DNA of 64,000 bases from Polynucleobacter sp. MG-Unter2-18 (GCF_018687675.1 NZ_CP061302.1:694192-758191); one strand, 5' to 3'. Shown: positions 6,903 through 16,286, numbered from the stretch's first letter. Notes: generated by a model from the sequence alone, not told the origin. A program made the numbers and translations.

Positions 6903-9797
6903 ATGAACGCACCAGTAAATCCTAAAGAACTTGAATTGCAAACCGTTGAGTTCAAACTTGACGGCAAAACCATCGTTTCTTACGAAGGCGAGACTATTCT
7001 CAAGGCCGCTAAGCGCCACGGGATCGATATTCCTCATTTGTGTTTTAAAGATGGTTACCGCGCTGATGGTAATTGCCGTGCTTGCGTAGTAGAAATTAAT
7101 GGTGAGCGTACTTTGGCACCTAGTTGCTGTCGTAGCGCAACTCCAGGCATGGATGTCAAAGCCAATAGCGAGCGTGCACTAAAGAGTCAAAAGCTAGTGC
7201 TCGAGATGTTGTTATCAGACATGCCTGATGAAGGATTTAAGTGGGTTGGTGATAGCAAAGAAGAAGAGCAAAAAAAACAACATGGTGAATTGAGTACTTG
7301 GGCTGCTCGCTTAGATGTCACGGTTCGACCTGAGCTTAAAGCCTTACGTCGTGAAAAAGTCACTCATGATATATCTCACCCAGCCATGGCAGTGAATCTA
7401 GATGCCTGCATTCAATGTAATCGTTGTGTGCGCGCTTGTCGTGAAGAGCAGGTCAATGATGTGATCGGCTATGCAATGCGCGGTTCTCATAGCGAGATCG
7501 TATTCGATCTAAATGACCCCATGGGCGATAGCACTTGCGTTGCTTGTGGTGAGTGCGTACAAGCTTGCCCAACAGGCGCATTAATGCCTAAGGGTTTAAT
7601 TGGCTCGCAAACGGTTGACCGTAAGGTGGATTCAGTTTGTCCATTCTGCGGCGTAGGCTGCCAAATTACTTACAACGTAAAAGATGAAAAGATTGTTAGC
7701 GTAGAAGGTCGTGATGGCCCGGCCAATCACAATCGTCTTTGCGTGAAGGGTCGCTTCGGTATGGATTACATCCATAACCCACAGCGCTTAACCAAGCCGC
7801 TAATTCGTAAAGCAGGAGTTGCTAAAGATGAAGCTTTATTAGAAGGTAAGCAAGATTGGTCCGACATCTTCCGTGAAGCTACTTGGGAAGAAGCTTTGGA
7901 ACTTGCTGGTGGTGGCCTCAAAAAGCTAAAAGATCAATACGGTAACAAGGTACTTGCAGGTTTTGGCTCTGCAAAAGGCAGCAATGAAGAAGCTTACTTG
8001 TTCCAAAAACTGGTACGCACCGGTTTTGGTAGCAATAACGTTGACCATTGCACGCGCCTTTGCCATGCATCTTCTGTAGCTGCATTGCTCGAGGGTGTTG
8101 GTTCGGGTGCCGTTAGTAACCAAGTCAACGATGTTGAGCATTCAAGTCTTATTTTCTTGATCGGTTCAAATCCAACAGCAAATCACCCTGTTGCTGCTAC
8201 CTGGTTTAAGAATGCGGCTAAACGTGGCGCCAAAATTGTCTTGTGCGATCCACGTGCGACTGAAATCAGTAAGCATGCTTGGCGTACGATGCAGTTCAAG
8301 CCAGATACTGATGTGGCAATGCTCAACGCCATGATCTTCACAGTTATTGAAGAGGGCTTAGTTGATGAAGACTTTATTAAGAACCGCTCCAATAATTTTG
8401 AAGCTCTTAAAGAAAATATCAAGGGCTATAGCCCAGAAGCGATGGCACCTATCTGCGGTATCCCAGCGGAAACCTTGCGTGAGGTAGCTAGGGAATTTGC
8501 TACTACTAAATCTGCCATGATTTTGTGGGGAATGGGTATTAGTCAGCACGTTCATGGCACTGATAATGCCCGTTGCTTAATTGCTTTGGTCAGTATTACT
8601 GGTCAAATTGGTAAGCCTGGTTCTGGCTTGCATCCACTACGCGGACAAAATAACGTGCAGGGTGCAAGTGATGCCGGATTAATCCCGATGATGTTCCCGA
8701 ACTACCAACGCGTAGACAATCCGGAAGCGCATGCCTGGTTCGAAAAATTCTGGGATACCCCATTAGATAAAAAGCCAGGTTATACCGTAGTGGAGATCAT
8801 GCACAAGATCACTGCGCCCGATAGCGATCCAGACAAGATTCGTGGCATGTATGTGGAGGGCGAGAATCCTGCGATGAGTGATCCCGACTTGAATCATGCC
8901 CGCCATGCTTTAGCTTCTTTGGATCTATTGGTCGTACAAGATATTTTTATGACCGAGACTGCGCTCCTAGCCGATGTGGTATTGCCAGCAAGTGCATGGC
9001 CTGAGAAAGTCGGTACTGCCAGCAATACCGATCGTATGGTTCAGATGGGCAAGAAAGCGATTAATCCTCCAGGGGACGCCAAGCCTGATTTGTGGATCAT
9101 TCAACAAATTGCTAAACGCATGGGTCTGAACTGGAACTACCAAGGTGCTGACGACGGTGTTGCAGAAGTGTATGACGAGATGCGTCAAGCAATGCATGCA
9201 GCCATTAACGGCATTACTTGGGAGCGTTTAGAAAAAGAGTCTAGCGTGACTTACCCATGCTTATCCGCTGAAGATCCAGGTCGCCCCATTGTGTTTGATG
9301 ACAAGTTTGATACTAAAGATGGCAGAGTCAAGTTAGTGCCAGCCGATATCATTCCTGCGAATGAGCGTCCAGATGCGGAGTATCCATTTGTATTGATTAC
9401 AGGTCGTCAGCTAGAGCATTGGCATACCGGTAGCATGACGCGCCGTGCAACTGTCTTAGATGCGATTGAGCCAATGGCTACTGTGTCGATGCACGGTGAA
9501 GATATGACCCAGTTAGGTGTATCTGCTGGTGATGTCATTAAGGTTCAGTCTCGTCGTGGCGAAGTCGCTATTCACGTTCGACGAGATGACGGAACTCCCC
9601 GTGGCGTGATCTTTATTCCGTTTGCATACTATGAGGCTGCAGCCAACCTCATTACCAACTCAGCCTTAGATCCATTTGGCAAGATTCCTGAGTTTAAGTA
9701 CTGCGCGGTCAAACTTGCTAAAGGTGGTCAAGCCGCTCCAGTAATGGGCTATGGCACCAATGATCCCCAACGGCAGAAAGTGGAGCCGATTCACTGA
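6903..9797 (+). CDS. fdsA: NAD-dependent formate dehydrogenase, molybdopterin alpha subunit
   Basis: A 964-residue catalytic subunit oxidising formate to CO2. In order: an N-terminal [2Fe-2S] ferredoxin domain (Cys47, Cys58, Cys61, Cys75), [4Fe-4S] clusters from CIQCNRCVRAC (169-179) and CVACGECVQAC (212-222), the molybdopterin-domain cluster CPFCGVGC with Cys280, and the active-site Cys387 in HCTRLCHAS. Cys387 replaces the selenocysteine of FdhF-type enzymes and matches the cysteine of FdsA enzymes. The C-terminal molybdopterin-dinucleotide binding domain includes LITGRQLEHWHTGSMTRR. It is co-transcribed with the fused gamma-beta gene. A terminator follows directly, so no fdsC (FdhD-type sulfurtransferase) or fdsD is linked here. 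Confidence 0.93.
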   Translation: MNAPVNPKELELQTVEFKLDGKTIVSYEGETILKAAKRHGIDIPHLCFKDGYRADGNCRACVVEINGERTLAPSCCRSATPGMDVKANSERALKSQKLVLEMLLSDMPDEGFKWVGDSKEEEQKKQHGELSTWAARLDVTVRPELKALRREKVTHDISHPAMAVNLDACIQCNRCVRACREEQVNDVIGYAMRGSHSEIVFDLNDPMGDSTCVACGECVQACPTGALMPKGLIGSQTVDRKVDSVCPFCGVGCQITYNVKDEKIVSVEGRDGPANHNRLCVKGRFGMDYIHNPQRLTKPLIRKAGVAKDEALLEGKQDWSDIFREATWEEALELAGGGLKKLKDQYGNKVLAGFGSAKGSNEEAYLFQKLVRTGFGSNNVDHCTRLCHASSVAALLEGVGSGAVSNQVNDVEHSSLIFLIGSNPTANHPVAATWFKNAAKRGAKIVLCDPRATEISKHAWRTMQFKPDTDVAMLNAMIFTVIEEGLVDEDFIKNRSNNFEALKENIKGYSPEAMAPICGIPAETLREVAREFATTKSAMILWGMGISQHVHGTDNARCLIALVSITGQIGKPGSGLHPLRGQNNVQGASDAGLIPMMFPNYQRVDNPEAHAWFEKFWDTPLDKKPGYTVVEIMHKITAPDSDPDKIRGMYVEGENPAMSDPDLNHARHALASLDLLVVQDIFMTETALLADVVLPASAWPEKVGTASNTDRMVQMGKKAINPPGDAKPDLWIIQQIAKRMGLNWNYQGADDGVAEVYDEMRQAMHAAINGITWERLEKESSVTYPCLSAEDPGRPIVFDDKFDTKDGRVKLVPADIIPANERPDAEYPFVLITGRQLEHWHTGSMTRRATVLDAIEPMATVSMHGEDMTQLGVSAGDVIKVQSRRGEVAIHVRRDDGTPRGVIFIPFAYYEAAANLITNSALDPFGKIPEFKYCAVKLAKGGQAAPVMGYGTNDPQRQKVEPIH

Positions 9798-9813
9798 TAG
9801 GGGTCTACTTGAG

Positions 9814-9840
9814 AAAAGGCCGCCTTCGGGCGGTTTTTTC
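9814..9840 (+). terminator. Terminator of the formate dehydrogenase operon
   Basis: Stem CCGCC/GGCGG with TTCG loop at 9820-9833, preceded by A-rich sequence and followed by TTTTTT. It separates the operon from the following toxin-antitoxin pair. Confidence 0.9.
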
Positions 9841-9904
9841 TTATGAAATAACCTTTTTTTCTATCTTGCTACTTTTGTAGTAAAATGATTCAAAAGGGAG
9901 ATTT

Positions 9905-10135
9905 TTGATGGGCGTGCCAGTCAGAATTGATGAAAATCTATATGAAGCAGCGAAATCAGAGGCCAAGTCTGAGCATCGGACTATTGCCGGCCAGCTTGAG
10001 TTTTGGGCTACGGTAGGCAGGGCTGCAATTGATAATCCCGACCTCCCAATTTCATTTATTACTGCCTCTTTGGCATCATTAGCAGAGCCTAGGGCAGATG
10101 CCACTCCATTCATTCCTCGCTCTAAGAAGGTTTGA
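9905..10135 (+). CDS. ParD-like antitoxin
   Basis: A 76-residue protein resembling the ParD-like antitoxin family: the N-terminal strand VPVRIDENLYEAAKSEA with RTIAGQLEFWATVGRAAIDNPDL forms a ribbon-helix-helix domain. The tail (RADATPFIPRSKKV) would be the toxin-binding part. Such antitoxins neutralise RelE/ParE toxins and repress their own promoter. GGGAGA is well placed before the ATG. The stop codon TGA overlaps the toxin ATG by one base (TGATG), the usual coupling. Short A/T-rich sequence between the preceding terminator and this gene could be its promoter. Confidence 0.8.
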   Translation: MMGVPVRIDENLYEAAKSEAKSEHRTIAGQLEFWATVGRAAIDNPDLPISFITASLASLAEPRADATPFIPRSKKV

Positions 10136-10413
10136 TGGCGCATTCTGTTATTCAAACGCGCCGATTCGCCAGACAATATAAAAAGCTAAATGACAATACC
10201 GCCAAGGATGTGGATGGCGCTGTAGGAATTATTTCAAATAAACCTTCAATTGGCGAAAGAAAGAAGGGTGATTTAGCAGCATTGTTAGTCTATAAGTTCA
10301 AAAGCAAGGATCAACTCTATTTGCTTGGTTACTCTATTGATGACGGCTTGAGCTTGATCTATCTCGAGGCGATCGGCTCACATGAAAACTTCTATCGAGA
10401 CATCAAGAGATAA
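10135..10413 (+). CDS. RelE/ParE-family toxin
   Basis: A 92-residue basic protein of the RelE/ParE superfamily: HSVIQTRRFARQYKKLNDNTAKDVDGAV is the paired N-terminal helices, followed by GERKKGDLAALLVYKFKSKDQLYLLGYSI and a final strand (LSLIYLEAIGSHENFYRDIKR). RelE-type members cut mRNA on the ribosome and ParE-type members poison gyrase; the sequence does not decide between them. The ATG at 10135 overlaps the antitoxin stop codon, and a TTG one codon earlier is less likely. The frame is intact, so the module may be active. Confidence 0.8.
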   Translation: MAHSVIQTRRFARQYKKLNDNTAKDVDGAVGIISNKPSIGERKKGDLAALLVYKFKSKDQLYLLGYSIDDGLSLIYLEAIGSHENFYRDIKR

Positions 10414-10452
10414 TCAACGCAATATTGCATTGCCCTTTAGAATTGAATCTAC

Positions 10453-12114
10453 ATGGCTAGTTCAAAACCCCAAACCCCGCCAACCGACTCCAAAGCAGAA
10501 TTACCTGTCCTAATTATTGGAGCAGGTTTAGCAGGTCTGACCGTAGCTCTTCATATGGCAGAGACGCAACCGGTCATTGTGATGGCCAAGCGCGGTCTGG
10601 GTGAGGCTGCAACCGCTTGGGCTCAAGGTGGCATCGTTGGAGTGGTTGATAAAGTACATGACAGCGTTGATTCTCATGTTGCTGATACTTTAGATGCTGG
10701 TGCAGGACTCGTGGTGGAGTCTACTGCTCAATACATCGCCGAAGAAAGCGCTGAAGCCATTCGTTGGCTTGTTGATCAGGGCGTTCCGTTTACCGCCGAT
10801 GAGACTGGTCCCATGGGTTTGCATCTGACTCGTGAAGGTGGTCACAGTCAGCGTCGGATTGCACACGTTGCGGATGCTACTGGTAAGGCTATTCATGAGG
10901 TGTTGTTAGATAAAGCGCGAGCTCATAAAAATATTCAATTACTAGAGCACTGGATTGCTTTAGATCTCATTACCAATCGTCACCTAGATGCGAAGACGCA
11001 ACGGACTAAGCCGAATCGCTGCTATGGCGTATATGCCCTGGATATTAACAATAATCGCGTCGAAACAATTGAAGCTAAGTCAGTTGTATTGGCTACGGGT
11101 GGTGTTGGTAAGGTATACAAATACACCAGTAACCCCGATACCGCCACAGGAGATGGTATTGCTATGGCTTGGCGTGCAGGCTGCCGCGTCGGTAATATGG
11201 AATTTATTCAGTTCCATCCAACGTGTCTGTATCACCCTAGTGATAGAACCTTTTTAATTACTGAGGCGATGCGCGGTGAAGGTGGTCTGCTCAAGCTGCC
11301 TAATGGCACTCGCTTTATGCCCGAGCATGACGAGCGCCATGAGCTAGCGCCGCGTGATATTGTGGCCAGAGCAATCGACTTTGAGATGAAAAAGCATGGT
11401 CTCGATTATGTACACCTCGATGCCACTCATTTAGGTGAAGCTTTTATTCAAGAGCATTTCCCAATGATCTATGCGCGCTGTATGAGTTTGGGATTGGATA
11501 TCACTAAAGAGTCAATACCTGTTGTACCAGCAGCGCACTATACCTGCGGTGGTGTTGTTACTGATCTCAAAGGCCGCACTGATTTACCTGGTCTATATGC
11601 GGTAGGCGAAGCTACTTATACAGGCTTGCATGGCGCCAATCGCTTGGCAAGCAATTCATTATTGGAGTGCATCGTTATTGGTAAATCTGCTGCTGCAGAT
11701 ATCTCTGCTATGAAAACACCAGCAATGCCCAATTTACCTTTATGGGACGAGAGTCAGGTTGAGGATGCGGATGAACAAGTGGTGATTGCCCACAACTGGG
11801 ATGAGTTACGCTCATTGATGTGGAATTACGTCGGTATTGTAAGAACCAATCGAAGACTAGAGCGTGCATTACATCGCATCAAACTCCTCAGATATGAAGT
11901 GCAAGAGTATTACGCAAACTTTAAAGTGACGCGAGATCTGATTGAGCTACGTAACTTACTTGAGTGTGCAGAGTTGATTGTGAGATCAGCGCTCATGCGC
12001 CGAGAGAGTAGGGGGCTACATTACAGCCGCGATTACCCAGGCACTTGGGCAGTTTCTTATCCAACTATTTTGACGCCTCAGGCAGAAGGTACCTCAGAAA
12101 ATCCTGAGACCTAA
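10453..12114 (+). CDS. nadB: L-aspartate oxidase
   Basis: A 553-residue FAD enzyme making iminoaspartate from L-aspartate, the first step of quinolinate and NAD synthesis. The dinucleotide-binding motif [13 protein letters not shown] is at 23-35, followed by [10 protein letters not shown], the succinate-dehydrogenase/fumarate-reductase-type HPTCLY and EAMRGEGG segments, and [20 protein letters not shown] for FAD. The C-terminal helical domain carries the [24 protein letters not shown] stretch. Length is usual for the family. It faces nadC and nadA, which are transcribed toward it, and the two toxin-antitoxin modules flank it directly. It is probably transcribed from its own promoter in the 39 bases after the toxin gene or by read-through from it. 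Confidence 0.95.
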   Translation: MASSKPQTPPTDSKAELPVLIIGAGLAGLTVALHMAETQPVIVMAKRGLGEAATAWAQGGIVGVVDKVHDSVDSHVADTLDAGAGLVVESTAQYIAEESAEAIRWLVDQGVPFTADETGPMGLHLTREGGHSQRRIAHVADATGKAIHEVLLDKARAHKNIQLLEHWIALDLITNRHLDAKTQRTKPNRCYGVYALDINNNRVETIEAKSVVLATGGVGKVYKYTSNPDTATGDGIAMAWRAGCRVGNMEFIQFHPTCLYHPSDRTFLITEAMRGEGGLLKLPNGTRFMPEHDERHELAPRDIVARAIDFEMKKHGLDYVHLDATHLGEAFIQEHFPMIYARCMSLGLDITKESIPVVPAAHYTCGGVVTDLKGRTDLPGLYAVGEATYTGLHGANRLASNSLLECIVIGKSAAADISAMKTPAMPNLPLWDESQVEDADEQVVIAHNWDELRSLMWNYVGIVRTNRRLERALHRIKLLRYEVQEYYANFKVTRDLIELRNLLECAELIVRSALMRRESRGLHYSRDYPGTWAVSYPTILTPQAEGTSENPET

Positions 12115-12387
12115 TTAAAGGTCGCCTTTTAAAACGGCCTCTTTAATGTAATTGTGGAGTCGGGTTTGCCAGCCTTTACCACTCGCCCGCAGTTTTTCAA
12201 GAACATCAAAGTCCATTCTGAGACTGAGCATCTCTTTAGTATTTTGTATGGGTGGTCTACCAACACCTCTCTTAATCAGGGTGTCGCCAACATAGACGTG
12301 GGCATCTCGAAACCACTGCTCATCTGCTTCTGGTGCATCATCTGGATCAACCCAATCTTCCTTCATATTTTTTAATTTCACGTTCAT
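12115..12387 (-). CDS. brnA: BrnA antitoxin
   Basis: A 90-residue BrnA antitoxin. It has an acidic N-terminal half (KEDWVDPDDAPEADEQWFRDAHVYVGD) that would bind the toxin, and a C-terminal ribbon-helix-helix DNA-binding domain (LSLRMDFDVLEKLRASGKGWQTRLHNYIKEAV). GAGGAA lies close before the ATG at 12387, which makes it overlap brnT by 41 bases; a later ATG at 12366 is possible but has no better ribosome site. BrnA homologues autorepress the operon. It abuts the nadB stop codon tail to tail with no terminator visible between them. Confidence 0.9.
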   Translation of the reverse strand: MNVKLKNMKEDWVDPDDAPEADEQWFRDAHVYVGDTLIKRGVGRPPIQNTKEMLSLRMDFDVLEKLRASGKGWQTRLHNYIKEAVLKGDL

Positions 12388-12616
12388 TTGCTTTCCTCAT
12401 ACTGATGATTCTTTTGATGTTGCCCCTATAAGTCCAAACAACAAATACTGGTTGTTTGTCTAAATAGCCAAAAGTTCTAATCCTTGCTTCACCATAATCT
12501 TTTCTGACATCGATTTGATCCAAGTGAGATTTATCAAATACTTCGTTTGCCTTAGCCATATCAAGACCGCGCGTAAATAAGGTTATCTGTCGCTTTGCAT
12601 CGTCAAATTCAATCAC
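12347..12616 (-). CDS. brnT: BrnT toxin (RelE-fold ribonuclease)
   Basis: An 89-residue BrnT-family toxin, a RelE-fold ribonuclease that halts translation. Family features are the N-terminal IEFDDAKRQITLFTRGLDMAKANEVF, the strand EARIRTFGYLDKQPVFVVWTYRGNIKRIISMRKANEREIKKY and the terminal basic helix. It starts with GTG at 12616, with AGGA upstream, and is the first gene of the toxin-first brnTA operon, as usual for this family. The promoter and repeats lie just upstream at 12628-12659. Confidence 0.92.
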   Translation of the reverse strand: MIEFDDAKRQITLFTRGLDMAKANEVFDKSHLDQIDVRKDYGEARIRTFGYLDKQPVFVVWTYRGNIKRIISMRKANEREIKKYEGRLG

Positions 12617-12627
12617 GAAGTCATCCT

Positions 12628-12659
12628 ATTAATGTATATACAAAAATAATTAATGTCAA
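12628..12659 (-). promoter_or_regulatory. brnTA promoter with paired direct repeats
   Basis: On the minus strand a consensus -35 (TTGACA, 12654-12659) is followed after 17 bases by TACATT (12631-12636). A direct repeat ATTAATGT occurs at 12628-12635 and 12649-12656 on the plus strand, exactly 21 bases apart, covering both promoter elements. This fits cooperative binding of a ribbon-helix-helix repressor such as BrnA; the binding itself is inferred. Confidence 0.65.
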
Positions 12660-12721
12660 TACATAAATTAAGGCCCTAAAAACTGAAATGCCTCTAAATG
12701 TATGTGCTCAGTCTAGAAAAG

Positions 12722-12752
12722 AAAAACCCCGCCGAATATCAGAGGGGTTTTG
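12722..12752 (-). terminator. Terminator of the nadA-nadC operon
   Basis: AAAACCCC/GGGGTTTT stem at 12723-12752; read on the minus strand it is followed by TTTTTCTTTTC. It ends leftward transcription from nadC before the brnT promoter. Confidence 0.8.
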
Positions 12753-12793
12753 TAATGGTGTCAGCAGTAGGCTGACATTGCCTAGTAGATTGC

Positions 12794-13648
12794 TTACGAG
12801 ATTCTCATAGAGAAATCCACTGCCCTAATATCTTTAGTCAGCTTGCCAAGGGAGATGCGATCAACACCTGTAGCAGCAATGGCACGCATCTGATCTAGGT
12901 CGATACCACCAGAGGCCTCCAATAAGGCGCGACCATTAGTAAAGGCGACCGCTTCTTTCATTTGCTCGGTGGTGAAGTTATCAATCAAGATGCTTTTTGC
13001 ACCAGCATCCAAAGCCTCTTTTAATTCAGTAAAGTTCTCCACTTCAACCTGAATATCCACCCCAGAATTTAAAGCCTGTGCAGCTTTCACTGCAGCAGCA
13101 ACACCTCCTGCAGCAGCAATATGATTCTCTTTAATTAAGATGCCATGCCAAAGTGCAAGACGTTGGTTTTGACCACCGCCAATACGTACTGCATATTTCT
13201 GCGCCTGACGTAAGCCTGGAATGGTTTTGCGTGTATCGAGTACAGCACAACCCTTTGGATTTGGGCTGACGCCTGCGATGGCATCAACGTGTTGACGAGC
13301 AATGCTAGCTGTCCACGATAGTGTTTGTAAGAAGTTAATACAGGGACGCTCAGCAGAGAGTAGGGCACGAGAGTTTGCTTCAATATCGCAAACTTTGGTA
13401 TCGGACTTCATCAAGTCACCCTCTAGGTAGCACCAAGTCACCTTTGCTGCAGGATCTAACTTCTTGAGGGTGCCTTCAAACCAATCTACCCCACACAGAA
13501 CAGCTTCTTGACGAACAATCAGTTGTGCATGTACGGGTTTGCTGGGAACTAGTTGCGCAGTCCAATCGCACTTGCCAATATCCTCCATTAGCGCATCAGC
13601 GATATTGCGTTGGCGTGCCTGCTCCAAGGTTTCGTTGTAATCAAACAT
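12794..13648 (-). CDS. nadC: Quinolinate phosphoribosyltransferase (carboxylating)
   Basis: A 284-residue cytosolic enzyme converting quinolinate and PRPP into nicotinate mononucleotide. Recognisable parts are the N-terminal helical domain with EDIGKCDWTAQLVP, the barrel motif GCAVLDTRKTIPGLRQAQKYAVRIGGGQNQR, LALWHGILIKENH, the KSILIDNFT strand and EASGGIDLDQMRAIAATGVDRIS near the end. It follows nadA by 23 bases on the same strand and is followed by a terminator, so nadA-nadC form one operon. Length is usual for the family. Confidence 0.95.
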   Translation of the reverse strand: MFDYNETLEQARQRNIADALMEDIGKCDWTAQLVPSKPVHAQLIVRQEAVLCGVDWFEGTLKKLDPAAKVTWCYLEGDLMKSDTKVCDIEANSRALLSAERPCINFLQTLSWTASIARQHVDAIAGVSPNPKGCAVLDTRKTIPGLRQAQKYAVRIGGGQNQRLALWHGILIKENHIAAAGGVAAAVKAAQALNSGVDIQVEVENFTELKEALDAGAKSILIDNFTTEQMKEAVAFTNGRALLEASGGIDLDQMRAIAATGVDRISLGKLTKDIRAVDFSMRIS

Positions 13649-13671
13649 AGGTGTGCAGTCAAAAATTTGAA

Positions 13672-14799
13672 TTAAGCGACGCCAATATTTTTCACAAAGC
13701 CATGTTGAGCCTTGGCCAGAAGATCGGGATGATTTTGTGTGAAATCTAACATTCGCTCGATACAGCCCAATGCTTTCACTCGAATATCTTCTTTGATAAA
13801 AATTTCACCAGAGGCGTTCTCAAGGCAATTCAGAATACCTTGCAAGCCATTCATGGCCATCCAAGGGCAATGAGCGCAACTCTTGCAGGTAGCACTATCA
13901 CCAGCAGTAGGGGCCTCGATTAACACTTTATTGGGGGCCAATTGGCGCATACGATGCAAGATACCATTATCAGTAGCCACAATATATTCAGTAGCAGAGC
14001 CTTCAACCACGGCTTTAATCATGGCAGATGTGGAGCCAACGACATCTGCTAAATCTACAACTGCTTGTGGAGACTCAGGGTGAACCAGAACCATGGCATT
14101 GGGATGTGCTGCCATTAACATTTCTAATTCAACGGCTTTAAATTCATCATGAACAATGCACGCACCATTCCATAACAGCATATCAGCGCCAGTCTGCTCT
14201 TGAATGTAGCGACCTAAGTGACGATCAGGTGCCCACAAGATTTTTTTGCCCTCAACTTTGAGTTGATGAACAATAGCTAAAGCGCAAGAGCTAGTTACCA
14301 TCCAATCGGCTTGGGCTTTAACGGCAGCACTCGTATTGGCATAGACAACCACTGTGCGATCTGGATGCAGGGCTCTAAACGCAGCAAAGTCAGCAGCATC
14401 ACAGCCCAAGTCTAGAGAGCAACTTGCTTCTAGGTCTGGCATGAAGACGCGCTTTTCTGGACTCAAAATTTTGGCAGATTCACCCATAAAGCGCACGCCA
14501 GCCACAATCAAGTTTTTGGCTGAGTGATTCTTACCAAAGCGGGCCATCTCTAGAGAGTCGGCTACGTAACCACCAGTCTCCATCGCTAAATCCTGAATAT
14601 CACCATCGACGTAGTAATGGGCAACTAAAGCAGTATCTTTCTCAATCAGCAGTTGCTTAATGCGAGCAATAACAGCGGCATTCTCAGTGCCATGAAGTTG
14701 GGGAGGTGTTTTGGCCCAAGCTTGAGCGGTGCAGGTAGCTCCGGCAGCATTCTGCTGAGGGTAATCATAGGCTATAGGGGTGCTAACAGTGGAAGTCAT
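13672..14799 (-). CDS. nadA: Quinolinate synthase A
   Basis: A 375-residue [4Fe-4S] enzyme condensing iminoaspartate with dihydroxyacetone phosphate into quinolinate. Family motifs are [13 protein letters not shown] near 60-72, [22 protein letters not shown] near 101-122, and cysteines at 127/133, 172 (TSSCALAIV) and in [18 protein letters not shown] near 314-320. Three of these are the cluster ligands, the last one in the CAHCPWM segment. The N-terminal 30 residues are a poorly conserved extension; the ATG at 14799 is the only reasonable start. It lies 50 bases downstream of the phosphomannomutase gene on the same strand, so it may be read together with it. Confidence 0.95.
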   Translation of the reverse strand: MTSTVSTPIAYDYPQQNAAGATCTAQAWAKTPPQLHGTENAAVIARIKQLLIEKDTALVAHYYVDGDIQDLAMETGGYVADSLEMARFGKNHSAKNLIVAGVRFMGESAKILSPEKRVFMPDLEASCSLDLGCDAADFAAFRALHPDRTVVVYANTSAAVKAQADWMVTSSCALAIVHQLKVEGKKILWAPDRHLGRYIQEQTGADMLLWNGACIVHDEFKAVELEMLMAAHPNAMVLVHPESPQAVVDLADVVGSTSAMIKAVVEGSATEYIVATDNGILHRMRQLAPNKVLIEAPTAGDSATCKSCAHCPWMAMNGLQGILNCLENASGEIFIKEDIRVKALGCIERMLDFTQNHPDLLAKAQHGFVKNIGVA

Positions 14800-14849
14800 G
14801 AGTAATTTTATCTCTATTGCGCTAGCTGGTGACAGCCGACCTCAATTAC

Positions 14850-16235
14850 TTAAAACGGTAGCTTTGCTTCCGGCTTTACAGCCAACAGCACCGCTTTGAA
14901 TTCCGCCTGTATACGCTTGATAGCCTCTTCACTATCAGCCTCGAAGCGCATCACCACAACTGGTGTTGTATTGGATGGTCGGGCCAGACCAAAGCCATCG
15001 GCGTATTCCACTCGCACGCCATCAATCGTATTGATTGATTCTGAGCTTGGGAACTTCGCATTGGCTTTAATAGTTTCAAGAAGTGCGAATGGTTCGCCTT
15101 CAGCGCAAGCGAGTTGCAATTCTGGTGTGCAGATGGCATTGGGTAAGTTATTGAGGGTATCACTTGGATTCTTCTCTTTGCTCAGAATTTCTAGTAAGCG
15201 AGCACCTGTATAAAGCCCATCATCAAATCCAAACCAACGATCCTTAAAGAAGATGTGACCGCTCATCTCACCAGCTAGTGGAGCACCAGTTTCTTTGAGC
15301 TTAGCTTTGACCAAAGAGTGGCCAGTTTTCCACATGATGGGTTCGCCACCATACTCTTTAACGTAGGAGGCTAAATTGCGAGTGCACTTCACATCGTAAA
15401 TAATTTGACCGCCAGGATTGCGGGAGAGCACATCTTTAGCAAAGAGCATCATTTGACGATCGGGAAAAATCACCTGACCATCTTTAGTGACCACACCCAA
15501 ACGATCGGCATCACCATCAAAGGCGAGACCCAATTCATTATCGGTAGTCTGGAGATTCTTGATGAGGTCTTGCAGATTCTCAATATGAGCGGGGTCTGGA
15601 TGGTGATTGGGAAAATGCCCATCAACTTCGCAGAACAACTCTTGAACTTCGCAACCTAAAGCTCTGAAAAGCTTGCCAGCAAAAGCGCCACCAACACCAT
15701 TGCCACAATCCACTGCAATCTTCATGGGGCGAGCCAGCTTCACATCGCCGACGATATAGTTGAGATACATCGGGAAAATATCAAAGCTACTTCGATTCCC
15801 TTGACCTGTGACAAATTTCTTAGCGTCAATGCGTTTACGTAAGTCCTTAATCTTTTCACCATAAATCGCCGCTGTACCCAAGACCATTTTGAAACCGTTG
15901 TAATTCGGGGGATTATGGCTTCCGGTAATCATGATCCCGGATTTCGGTGTTTTGCCATTGATGGTGTGATTAGCCGCAAAGTACACCATTGGAGTTGCCA
16001 CCATACCTAAATCGATCACATTAATACCAGTAGAGAGTAGGCCTTCTGTTAACGCTTCAATCAAACTAGGGCCAGATAGGCGGCCATCGCGACCAATGAC
16101 GATCTCTGTCTCACCAAGCTCACGCATTTCAGTACCAAAGGCTTGACCAATCAGTTTGGCGATAGAAGGATCTAAAGTCTCATCAATAATGCCGCGGATG
16201 TCATAAGCTTTAAAAATAGATGGAGACAATTGCAT
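14850..16235 (-). CDS. Phosphomannomutase/phosphoglucomutase
   Basis: A 461-residue alpha-D-phosphohexomutase of the AlgC/ManB type, interconverting hexose 6- and 1-phosphates for polysaccharide and nucleotide-sugar synthesis. The four classical motifs are present: the N-terminal FKAYDIRGIIDE, the phosphoserine loop MITGSHNPPNYNG, the metal loop DGDADRLGV, and the sugar-binding GEMSGHIFF, with a C-terminal phosphate-binding domain ending in RPSNTTPVVVMRFEA. I chose the ATG at 16235 because it gives the family's usual length and has GAAAG upstream; an upstream start at 16283 would overlap pgi's end region and add an unconserved leader. It follows pgi. Confidence 0.9.
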   Translation of the reverse strand: MQLSPSIFKAYDIRGIIDETLDPSIAKLIGQAFGTEMRELGETEIVIGRDGRLSGPSLIEALTEGLLSTGINVIDLGMVATPMVYFAANHTINGKTPKSGIMITGSHNPPNYNGFKMVLGTAAIYGEKIKDLRKRIDAKKFVTGQGNRSSFDIFPMYLNYIVGDVKLARPMKIAVDCGNGVGGAFAGKLFRALGCEVQELFCEVDGHFPNHHPDPAHIENLQDLIKNLQTTDNELGLAFDGDADRLGVVTKDGQVIFPDRQMMLFAKDVLSRNPGGQIIYDVKCTRNLASYVKEYGGEPIMWKTGHSLVKAKLKETGAPLAGEMSGHIFFKDRWFGFDDGLYTGARLLEILSKEKNPSDTLNNLPNAICTPELQLACAEGEPFALLETIKANAKFPSSESINTIDGVRVEYADGFGLARPSNTTPVVVMRFEADSEEAIKRIQAEFKAVLLAVKPEAKLPF

Positions 16236-16286
16236 TGCAGATCTTTCAGTAAAGAGGCCCAGGCCTAGGCCTTGCTTGGGCAATAA

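Noticed and set aside
5063..9797. Second complex I nuoE-nuoF-nuoG set
   Set aside because: The large subunit carries the molybdopterin domain and the formate-dehydrogenase active-site Cys387, and the true nuo operon is at 59.4-64 kb.
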